DNA from: Bacillota bacterium
GTDB taxonomy: Bacteria > Bacillota > Clostridia > Lachnospirales > Lachnospiraceae
Reading direction: 5' to 3'
Assembly (NCBI GenBank): GCA_023423045.1
Contig: JAFAGA010000084.1
Location: 1-10,684, forward strand
DNA: 10,684 nucleotides
The translations under genes were made by a program, and so were the position numbers. The notes under the pieces are model-generated. The model was not told where the DNA came from. It searched no databases and saw only the letters and a list, made by a program, of their open reading frames with translations. This document shows, piece by piece, positions 1 through 5,377 of this stretch. The number at the start of each line of letters is the position of its first letter. The first letter of the stretch is position 1.

Positions 1-1
1 T

Positions 2-73
2 GATTTGATGAATGCAATGGCATTATACAATATGATGGTTAACGGAGTGGAAGTGGTTGCAGGGGTGGAGTGA
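2..73 (+). CDS. 3' end of an unidentified gene entering from the left
   Basis: The frame starting at base 2 is open from the window edge to a TGA at 71-73. It encodes a 23-residue tail that begins DLMNAMALYN and ends VVAGVE. Only this tail is visible, so no family can be assigned. The frame may be chance, because 23 codons without a stop is weak evidence. It is recorded because it is in the same direction as the next gene and no other feature covers this stretch. Confidence 0.3.
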   Translation, partial: DLMNAMALYNMMVNGVEVVAGVE

Positions 74-96
74 ATGAATTAAACAATCCTCCATGA

Positions 97-180
97 ATGC
101 TAACTGATAAAATAGAGGAGAAAAACAGTGTGGAGGGAATAGGAACCACGGTTACCATAACGGCTGAAATGAACCGTTGA
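97..180 (+). pseudogene. Possible remnant of a sensor histidine kinase C-terminus
   Basis: A 28-codon frame opens with ATG at 97 and ends with TGA at 178-180. Its second half reads SVEGIGTTVTI. This resembles the pattern at the extreme C-terminus of HATPase_c domains in histidine kinases, commonly S-x-x-G-x-G-T-T-F/V-T-I. No upstream ATPase boxes (N, G1) are present: the same frame has a stop at 94-96, immediately before the ATG. If the resemblance is real, this is a decayed fragment left by rearrangement rather than a working gene. It could equally be a chance short frame. Confidence 0.2.
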
Positions 181-312
181 TTCTTCAGGTAAAATACAGT
201 TCCAAAAAGGCGGAGGTGAATTAGATTCTTTTTATGTTCTCTCCTAAGATAAGAGTTATCATCAAGCAAATGATTTCAGTAACAATAGGAAGATAATAGT
301 AAAGGTGCTGCC

Positions 313-921
313 ATGAATCAAAACCATAATAAAGATAATAAAGAAAAACTTATCCATTTACAAAATCAGATATCACAATGCCGATTATGTCAAGATACCT
401 TCGGTTTTGAACCGCGCCCCATTATATTAGGGAAGAGTAATGCTAAAATCATGCAAATCAGTCAGGCTCCGTCTAAACGTGTGCATGAGACAGGGAGGCC
501 GTTTAACGATGCCAGCGGAAGAAAACTTCGCAAGGAATGGTATCATATATCGGATGAGACCTTTTATAATCCTGATAATTTCTATATTGTTTCGATGGCT
601 CATTGTTATCCCGGAAAGGCATCTGGCGGAGGGGACCGCCGCCCGCCTAAGATCTGTTCCCAGCAATGGCTTCTTAAAGAAATGGATTTGATCAATAATG
701 AAATTTACATTATTATTGGCGGAATTGCAGCAGAGTTTTTCTTTCCGGGCGAGAAGATAACAACATTAGCCTTTGAAGATAAACAAATAAATGGAAAGCC
801 TGCCTATATCCTGCCGCATCCGTCGCCGTTAAATATGAAATGGTTTAAAGACTATCCGGAATTTACTGCACAAAGGATTTTAAAGATACAGCAAGAAGTC
901 CATAAAGTGTTATGCCTGTAA
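313..921 (+). CDS. Uracil-DNA glycosylase family protein (iron-sulfur type, COG1573-like)
   Basis: The 202-residue protein probably removes uracil or another damaged base from DNA in the cytoplasm, starting base excision repair. Four cysteines are spaced as in family-4 [4Fe-4S] glycosylases: C23-x2-C26 near the N-terminus, then a Cys in MAHCYPG and a second 17 residues later (x16 between) in PPKICSQ. The substrate loop reads QAPSKRVHETGRPFNDASG, which aligns with the usual GE(A/G)PG...GxPFVGxAG loop. The C-terminal motif HPSPLN matches the conserved HPSP leucine-loop motif. The loop has Gln-Ala-Pro-Ser where family 4 usually has Glu-x-Pro-Gly, so catalytic activity and substrate are uncertain. 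The ATG at 313 follows a modest ribosome binding site (AAAGGTG, 301-307). The gene stands alone, with the copper promoter 94 bases downstream. Confidence 0.85.
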   Translation: MNQNHNKDNKEKLIHLQNQISQCRLCQDTFGFEPRPIILGKSNAKIMQISQAPSKRVHETGRPFNDASGRKLRKEWYHISDETFYNPDNFYIVSMAHCYPGKASGGGDRRPPKICSQQWLLKEMDLINNEIYIIIGGIAAEFFFPGEKITTLAFEDKQINGKPAYILPHPSPLNMKWFKDYPEFTAQRILKIQQEVHKVLCL

Positions 922-1014
922 TAAAATGGGCGCTGCGGATGCCTGACCCGCAAGGGTATGGGGGAGGGACGGATTGAATTGCGTCAAGTATTTGAGTAAA
1001 AAATTCTAAAGCTA

Positions 1015-1043
1015 TTGACAAAAAATAAGATAGGGTATATTAT
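1015..1043 (+). promoter_or_regulatory. Sigma-A-type promoter of the copA-copZ-csoR operon
   Basis: A perfect -35 box TTGACA (1015-1020) and a -10 box TATTAT (1038-1043) are separated by 17 bases. Transcription would begin near 1050, right at the edge of the CsoR-type palindrome, as expected for a promoter blocked by a bound repressor. Confidence 0.85.
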
Positions 1044-1050
1044 TCACTTA

Positions 1051-1076
1051 TACACCCCCACCGGGGTGGGGTGATA
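1051..1076 (+). promoter_or_regulatory. CsoR-type copper operator
   Basis: The core CCCCACCGGGGTGGGG (1056-1071) is a perfect 7-bp inverted repeat (CCCCACC and GGTGGGG) around a central GG, with TA at both outer flanks. GC-rich palindromes with runs of C and G inside AT-rich DNA are the known form of CsoR operators. It lies just downstream of the -10 box, and a CsoR gene is the last gene of the same operon. Expected behaviour: apo-CsoR binds and represses, and Cu(I) binding releases it. Confidence 0.85.
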
Positions 1077-1098
1077 TAATAAATAGAGAGGTGACCCT

Positions 1099-3378
1099 AT
1101 GAATCAAAAGTTTAATGTAACAGGCATGACATGTTCCTCCTGTTCCGCTAATGTGGAAAAAGCAGTTAGGAAGCTTCCGGGTGTGGAGTCTGTCAATGTA
1201 AATTTACTTTCTAATAGTATGACTGTTGATTTCGATGAAGCTGCTATGGATAACACAAAAATTATCAATGCAGTTGTAGATGCAGGATATAATGCTTCTA
1301 TATTTGTGCGCGGAGCGAGTGCCGGCAAGCAAAAAGAAAAAGCAGTTAATCCGGTGGAAGAAGAAATAAAGGAGATGAAAAAGCGTACCATAGTTTCATT
1401 TGTGTTTTTAATTCCACTCATGTATGTATCAATGGGGCATATGTTTCATCTTCCTCACCCTGATTGGTTAATGGGGGATAAAAATGCAGTAAGCTTTGCT
1501 TTTATACAATTGATATTTACATTGCCAATTGTTTATGTTAGCCGGAAATATTATCGAGTTGGCTTTAAAACCTTATTCCACGGTGCTCCCAATATGGATT
1601 CACTCATCGCAATAGGTTCAGGGGCGGCATTGGTATATGGAGTATTTGCAATTTTCAGGATCGGATATGGCCTGGGTCATAATGATTTAAACATTGTCCA
1701 TCAATATTCTAAAGATCTATATTTTGAATCTGCAGCAATGATCCTGGCTTTGATTACTTTTGGTAAGCTGCTGGAAACCAGAGCGAAAGGCAGAACTTCC
1801 GAGGCGATATCCAAATTAATGGATCTTGCACCCAAGACAGCATCTGTTATTCGCGACGGACGGGAAGTTGAAATTCCTGTTGAAGATGTGGTGAAAGAGG
1901 ATATAATAGTAGTAAGGCCGGGGCAGAGTATACCCGTAGATGGAGTTATTATCGAGGGTAATTCAGCGGTTGATCAATCCGCCTTGACCGGGGAAAGTAT
2001 TCCGGTAGAGAAAAATGCAGGTGACAAGGTAATCGCTGCTACCATAAATAAAACCGGATTTTTCAAATTTAAAGCAGAAAAGGTTGGAGATGATACCACA
2101 CTGGCTCAGATTATTCAGTTGGTAGAAGATGCCAGTTCATCGAAAGCTCCGATTGCAAAGATGGCAGATAAGATCAGTGGAATCTTTGTTCCCGTAGTAA
2201 TATGCATAGCAGTAGCAGCTACGATTGTATGGCTGCTTTTGGGATATCCCTTTGAATTTGCATTATCCATCGGTATTTCAATCTTGGTTATTTCCTGTCC
2301 TTGTGCGCTGGGATTAGCGACTCCGGTTGCCATCATGGTTGCAACAGGTAAGGGGGCATCCAATGGAATATTGATTAAATCCGCAGAAGCTTTGGAAAGC
2401 CTGCATACGATCAATACGGTTGTTCTGGATAAAACCGGTACAATTACAGAAGGAAAGCCTGTTGTTACGGATATCATTACAGCTAGAGGAGAAAGTGAGC
2501 AAAATCTTTTGGAAATTGCCGCATCGTTGGAGAAACCTTCAGAGCATCCATTGGCGGAAGCCATTGTTGAAAAGGCAAAAGAGAGAGGAATGTCGTTCAG
2601 AGATGTTGATGAATTTAATGCAGTTTCCGGCAGAGGTATCATTGGTAAAATAAGCGGAAGACAATACATTGCAGGTAATTTGGCATTGATGAATGATGAA
2701 AAGATTGATGTAAGTTCTTTCCAGGATGCTTCCGATGCCTTTGCCATGGAAGGAAAAACACCGTTATATTTTGCAGATGATAAGAAACTTTTAGGAATCA
2801 TTGCAGTAGCGGATGTGGTTAAGCCCACAAGCCGTGAAGCCATAGATCGGTTCAAATCCATGGGAATTGATGTAGTAATGCTTACCGGTGATAATAAGAA
2901 AACAGCAGAAGCAATTAGAAGACAGCTGCACATTGACCGGGTTGTTGCAGAAGTGTTGCCGCAAGACAAAGAAAAAGAGATCCGCAGCATACAGGAAGGC
3001 GGCAAAAAGGTTGCAATGGTTGGCGATGGAATTAACGACGCGCCTGCGCTTGCAAGAGCAGACGTAGGTATTGCCATTGGAGCAGGTACCGACGTTGCCA
3101 TTGAATCAGCAGATATCGTTCTGATGAAGAGTGATTTATTGGATGCCGTTACAGCGGTTCAATTAAGTAAAGCTACCATCAAGAATATAAAACAAAATTT
3201 ATTCTGGGCGTTCTTCTACAACACGTTGGGAATTCCGCTGGCAGCCGGAGTATTCTTCATAGCCCTCGGCTGGAAGCTCAGTCCCATGTTTGGGGCGGCA
3301 GCAATGAGTATGAGTTCCGTATTTGTTGTATCCAATGCGTTAAGATTAAAATTATTTAAACCCAAGCATGCAAAATAA
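1099..3378 (+). CDS. copA: Copper-exporting P1B-type ATPase CopA
   Basis: This 759-residue inner-membrane pump uses ATP to export Cu(I) from the cytoplasm. One N-terminal heavy-metal-binding domain carries M10-T-C12-S-S-C15. Eight membrane helices are visible. The key P-type residues are all present: actuator TGES (297-300), transmembrane CPC (400-402), phosphorylated Asp444 in DKTGT, the HP dipeptide (483-484) of the nucleotide domain, and GDGINDAP from 642. Y707-N708 in helix 7 and M736/S740 (MxxSS) in helix 8 match the Cu(I)-specific P1B-1 ligand set, which argues against a zinc or cadmium pump. The length is normal for a single-MBD CopA. The ATG at 1099 follows AGAGGTGA (1087-1094). It is the first gene of the operon; copZ follows after 27 bases. 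Regulation is probably through the upstream CsoR-type operator. Confidence 0.97.
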   Translation: MNQKFNVTGMTCSSCSANVEKAVRKLPGVESVNVNLLSNSMTVDFDEAAMDNTKIINAVVDAGYNASIFVRGASAGKQKEKAVNPVEEEIKEMKKRTIVSFVFLIPLMYVSMGHMFHLPHPDWLMGDKNAVSFAFIQLIFTLPIVYVSRKYYRVGFKTLFHGAPNMDSLIAIGSGAALVYGVFAIFRIGYGLGHNDLNIVHQYSKDLYFESAAMILALITFGKLLETRAKGRTSEAISKLMDLAPKTASVIRDGREVEIPVEDVVKEDIIVVRPGQSIPVDGVIIEGNSAVDQSALTGESIPVEKNAGDKVIAATINKTGFFKFKAEKVGDDTTLAQIIQLVEDASSSKAPIAKMADKISGIFVPVVICIAVAATIVWLLLGYPFEFALSIGISILVISCPCALGLATPVAIMVATGKGASNGILIKSAEALESLHTINTVVLDKTGTITEGKPVVTDIITARGESEQNLLEIAASLEKPSEHPLAEAIVEKAKERGMSFRDVDEFNAVSGRGIIGKISGRQYIAGNLALMNDEKIDVSSFQDASDAFAMEGKTPLYFADDKKLLGIIAVADVVKPTSREAIDRFKSMGIDVVMLTGDNKKTAEAIRRQLHIDRVVAEVLPQDKEKEIRSIQEGGKKVAMVGDGINDAPALARADVGIAIGAGTDVAIESADIVLMKSDLLDAVTAVQLSKATIKNIKQNLFWAFFYNTLGIPLAAGVFFIALGWKLSPMFGAAAMSMSSVFVVSNALRLKLFKPKHAK

Positions 3379-3405
3379 TAAATATTTTAAAGGAGAGATA
3401 TAATA

Positions 3406-3633
3406 ATGAAGAAAATAATAGCAATTGAAGGCATGAACTGTGAGCACTGCGTGGCGAAAGCGACAAAGGCATTGAATTCCATTGATGGAGTAGAAGCGAA
3501 AGTAGACCTTAAGAAAAAGAATGCGGTAGTTAATCTTGCAAAAGATGTGGAGGATCAAACCTTTATCCATGCTTTAGAAGAGGCTGATTTTAAGGTTGTT
3601 TCCATCACAGAAAAGAAAGGTTTATTCAGATAA
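3406..3633 (+). CDS. copZ: Copper chaperone CopZ (heavy-metal-associated domain protein)
   Basis: This 75-residue cytoplasmic protein consists of a single HMA (ferredoxin-like) domain. The metal site is G9-M10-N-C12-E-H-C15, and the two cysteines bind Cu(I). His14 next to the second Cys is a feature of CopZ-type chaperones. Its likely role is to carry Cu(I) to the CopA N-terminal domain or pump entry site and to buffer free copper. Length matches the family (about 68-75 residues); the tail ends KKGLFR. AAAGGAG (3389-3395) precedes the ATG at 3406. It lies 27 bases after copA and 91 bases before csoR, so it is surely co-transcribed with copA. It could also pass copper to CsoR, but the sequence cannot show this. 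Confidence 0.93.
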   Translation: MKKIIAIEGMNCEHCVAKATKALNSIDGVEAKVDLKKKNAVVNLAKDVEDQTFIHALEEADFKVVSITEKKGLFR

Positions 3634-3653
3634 TCAAGTTGAATTTATTCGGT

Positions 3654-3690
3654 AATTGCGAAGCTGGTATCGTTCCGCAGTTTCGCAATT
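3654..3690 (+). other. 13-bp hairpin between copZ and csoR
   Basis: AATTGCGAAGCTG (3654-3666) pairs with CAGTTTCGCAATT (3678-3690) through 12 Watson-Crick pairs and one G-U pair, with an 11-base loop. No run of T follows, so it is not a standard terminator. Possible roles are an mRNA processing or stability element that sets csoR levels below copA-copZ, or a weak attenuator. The structure is read directly; the role is inference. Confidence 0.7.
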
Positions 3691-3724
3691 GCCTGATTAT
3701 ATTTATGCCAGAGAGGGGGAGAAC

Positions 3725-3988
3725 ATGAGGACAGACAAGGAAAAAGTAACCCGTCTTTTAAAAACGGCCAGAGGGCAGATTGATGGTATTTTAAAAATGG
3801 TTGAGGATGACCGGTACTGTGTTGATATCTCGAATCAGCTTATGGCTACACAAGCGATATTGCGCAATATTAACAGAGATGTACTTCATGATCATTTGGG
3901 AAGTTGTGTACAAGGCGCCTTTGAATCAGAGGAGCAACGAGAGAAAATTCAAGAGATAATCACTATTATTGATAAATTGTCAAAATAG
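3725..3988 (+). CDS. csoR: Copper-sensing transcriptional repressor CsoR
   Basis: This 87-residue all-helical DNA-binding repressor belongs to the CsoR/RcnR (DUF156) family. The Cu(I) ligand set is C32, H57 and C61, matching the Cys-His-Cys triad of characterised CsoR proteins (C36, H61, C65 in Mycobacterium tuberculosis). The N-terminal segment RLLKTARGQIDGILKMVE is the conserved helix involved in DNA binding and tetramer assembly. I start it at ATG 3725 because a purine-rich site (GAGAGGGGGA, 3711-3720) precedes it and the family begins at this point. A TTG in frame at 3656 would add 23 residues read through the hairpin, which is implausible. It is the last gene of the copper operon and is followed by a strong terminator. 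It should repress copA through the palindrome at 1051-1076, giving negative autoregulation. Confidence 0.95.
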   Translation: MRTDKEKVTRLLKTARGQIDGILKMVEDDRYCVDISNQLMATQAILRNINRDVLHDHLGSCVQGAFESEEQREKIQEIITIIDKLSK

Positions 3989-4027
3989 ATTTTTTCAATA
4001 TAATCTGAAACTGCATGTGATTAAAAA

Positions 4028-4067
4028 AATAGTCCGATGCCCTTCAAGGCGTCGGGCTATTTTTTTT
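4028..4067 (+). terminator. Intrinsic terminator of the copper operon
   Basis: AATAGTCCGATGCC (4028-4041) pairs with GGCGTCGGGCTATT (4048-4061), with two G-U pairs and the loop CTTCAA, and runs into eight T (4060-4067). The A-rich stretch before the stem could let it work on the other strand as well. It lies 39 bases after the csoR stop. Confidence 0.93.
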
Positions 4068-4100
4068 ATATTACAGGAAAATACGCCTATGATACAAAAA

Positions 4101-4240
4101 GCACTCCGTGCACGATGCGCACTTCGCGGAGAGGAATTTTATTGCTACGCAATCCGCTCGGGCGCGAAGAGTCAGCAAGCTGGCTCTTGGTTATATACAG
4201 ATATAGACCGATAGATGTAGAAGCCGGACCCCTCATCCGG
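4101..4240. repeat. Gene-free block of nested inverted repeats, possible dispersed intergenic element
   Basis: The 322 bases between csoR and the next gene hold the terminator, this block and a promoter; I see no credible gene. Inverted repeats found: CTCCG/CGGAG (4104-4108 with 4127-4131), CTTCGCG/CGCGAAG (4122-4128 with 4163-4169), GCGGA/TCCGC (4126-4130 with 4153-4157), ATTGC/GCAAT (4141-4145 with 4149-4153), AAGAGTCAGC/GCTGGCTCTT (4167-4176 with 4179-4188, one G-T pair), and CCGGA/TCCGG (4224-4228 with 4236-4240). Several are mutually exclusive. It is richer in GC than its surroundings. Open frames crossing it look like low-complexity read-through. Such blocks are often multi-copy intergenic repeats in Clostridia, but copy number cannot be judged from one window. 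Confidence 0.45.
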
Positions 4241-4243
4241 TTC

Positions 4244-4272
4244 TGGACAGGGAATGGATTATGCTATATAAT
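4244..4272 (+). promoter_or_regulatory. Promoter of the phosphotriesterase-family gene
   Basis: TGGACA (4244-4249) and a perfect TATAAT (4267-4272) are separated by 17 bases. Transcription would start near 4279, giving a leader of about 30 bases before the ATG at 4311. It begins right after the last inverted repeat of the preceding structured block. Confidence 0.75.
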
Positions 4273-4310
4273 CTGGATAGACACATTAAATATTCAGCGG
4301 AGAGGGAAGT

Positions 4311-5231
4311 ATGAAAAAATTAGTTACTACACTTGGAAATCTGGATCTAGAACAAGCGGGTATGATACTGCCCCATGAGCATGTATTTGTCGATTTGAGA
4401 ACATCGGAACAGGAAGGGTATGCCCAGGCGGAAACCCAGGATGTTGTCCGCCTTATGGGACCATATCTTCGCGAGGCAAGGGAAGCAGGTATCGGAGTAA
4501 TCGTGGATTGCGGACCAATCGGAGTAGGAAGAAGGGCGGATATCTTAAAGGCGGTTTCTTTGGCGGAAGATTATCCCTTGATCGTACCAACCGGAGTTTA
4601 TCGGGAACCCTGGCTGCCGGAATGGGTGCGGGAAGCAGATGAAAAATACCTGGAAGAATGGATGACAGAGGAGCTTACCAATGAAATGGAGGGCACTAAA
4701 GTTCGGGCCGGCTTTATTAAACTAAGCGCAGGAGATGATGGCATCAGCCATAATGAAGCGAAAGTCTTACGGGCGGCTGCCAGAAGTGCGAAGAATGCAG
4801 ATGCTGTGATCGGAAGTCATACCATCAGAGGAAGGGTGGCAAGAGATCAGCTGGATATCATGGAGCAGGCGGGTTATAGTGCAGAGAGGTTTATATGGAT
4901 ACATACCCAGGCAGAACCTGATTTTGGATTACATCTGGAATTGGTAAAACGGGGTGCCTGGATTGAATATGACGGCATTGGAAGTGAACCGGATGAACGG
5001 TATATTGAATTGATTTTAAGAATGCTCGATGCCGGTTTTGAATCCAAGCTGCTGCTAAGTCAGGATAGAGGCTGGTATGATCCGGCGCAGCAATTGGGTG
5101 GCGAACCAAAGTCATATACTTATCTGGTTAACGAATTTCTTCCCAAGCTGTCAAAAGCGGGCGTGGATGAAGACACCATTCGGAGGTTAACACGGACCAA
5201 TCCTTTTCAGGCATTTGCTCGGGAAGTATAG
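4311..5231 (+). CDS. Phosphotriesterase-family metal-dependent hydrolase
   Basis: This 306-residue amidohydrolase-superfamily protein (TIM barrel) hydrolyses an ester, lactone or phosphoester with a two-metal centre. All metal ligands known from phosphotriesterase have counterparts: H22 and H24 (PHEH, strand 1), K137 in GFIKLSA (the carboxylated bridging lysine), H170 in GSHTIRG, H198 in IHTQAEPD, and D252 in SQDRGW. There is no signal peptide, so it is cytoplasmic. Family members include bacterial organophosphate hydrolases, acyl-homoserine and sugar lactonases, and PHP/YhfV proteins of unknown substrate; the sequence does not tell which applies here. The ATG at 4311 follows GGAGAGGGA (4299-4307). 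It has its own promoter and appears monocistronic; the next gene begins 146 bases later. No transporter or sugar pathway gene is adjacent to suggest a substrate. Confidence 0.9.
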   Translation: MKKLVTTLGNLDLEQAGMILPHEHVFVDLRTSEQEGYAQAETQDVVRLMGPYLREAREAGIGVIVDCGPIGVGRRADILKAVSLAEDYPLIVPTGVYREPWLPEWVREADEKYLEEWMTEELTNEMEGTKVRAGFIKLSAGDDGISHNEAKVLRAAARSAKNADAVIGSHTIRGRVARDQLDIMEQAGYSAERFIWIHTQAEPDFGLHLELVKRGAWIEYDGIGSEPDERYIELILRMLDAGFESKLLLSQDRGWYDPAQQLGGEPKSYTYLVNEFLPKLSKAGVDEDTIRRLTRTNPFQAFAREV

Positions 5232-5264
5232 GGGATTGCATTAAAAGACAAGTATGTGGTTATT

Positions 5265-5310
5265 ATAGTTGACAAAGCGGGCAATATTGCAAGAGAGGTT
5301 TTTCAACTAT
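5265..5310. repeat. 8-bp inverted repeat around a 10-bp palindrome, upstream of the rubredoxin-oxidoreductase gene
   Basis: ATAGTTGA (5265-5272) and TCAACTAT (5303-5310) form a perfect inverted repeat with a 30-base spacer that contains the self-complementary GCAATATTGC (5281-5290). No T-run follows, so it is not a clear terminator of the preceding gene. It may be a regulatory site for the gene at 5378. I found no convincing -10 box at the right distance from the TTGACA (5269-5274) within it. Confidence 0.35.
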
Positions 5311-5377
5311 TGAGATAATGATATGTTAAGAGAAATTACAGGTCATCTAAGAAAAACAAAAGAAATGAGGGATAATA

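Noticed and set aside
934..960. Hairpin TGCGG/CCGCA after the glycosylase gene as a terminator
   Set aside because: The stem has only about 5 bp and no T-run follows.
1327..1349. Possible -1 frameshift in copA after the metal-binding domain, as in E. coli copA, which would stop at TAA 1347-1349 and yield a small chaperone
   Set aside because: The A-rich stretch is not a proper slippery heptamer in the coding frame, I see no clear downstream pseudoknot, and a separate copZ gene already supplies the chaperone.
2115..3101. 328-codon open frame on the minus strand inside copA
   Set aside because: It is the antisense shadow of a well-supported ATPase gene, is rich in Ser, Ala and Ile as expected of such shadows, and has no recognisable domain.
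3656..3724. N-terminal extension of CsoR from a TTG start
   Set aside because: The extra 23 residues are translated hairpin with no family match, while ATG 3725 has a good ribosome binding site and the family-typical start.
3969..4214. 81-codon open frame overlapping the csoR stop
   Set aside because: It reads through the terminator hairpin and the structured block; composition is not protein-like.
4101..4240. CRISPR array or tRNA/rRNA gene
   Set aside because: The repeats are inverted rather than regularly spaced direct repeats, and no cloverleaf or rRNA-like sequence can be drawn.
4037..4378. 113-codon open frame between csoR and the phosphotriesterase-family gene
   Set aside because: It starts inside the terminator, runs through the inverted repeats, overlaps the start of the next gene, and lacks a ribosome binding site and any protein-like domain.
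5269..5274. TTGACA as -35 box for the oxidoreductase gene
   Set aside because: No -10-like sequence lies 15-19 bases downstream; GATAAT at 5314-5319 is too far away.
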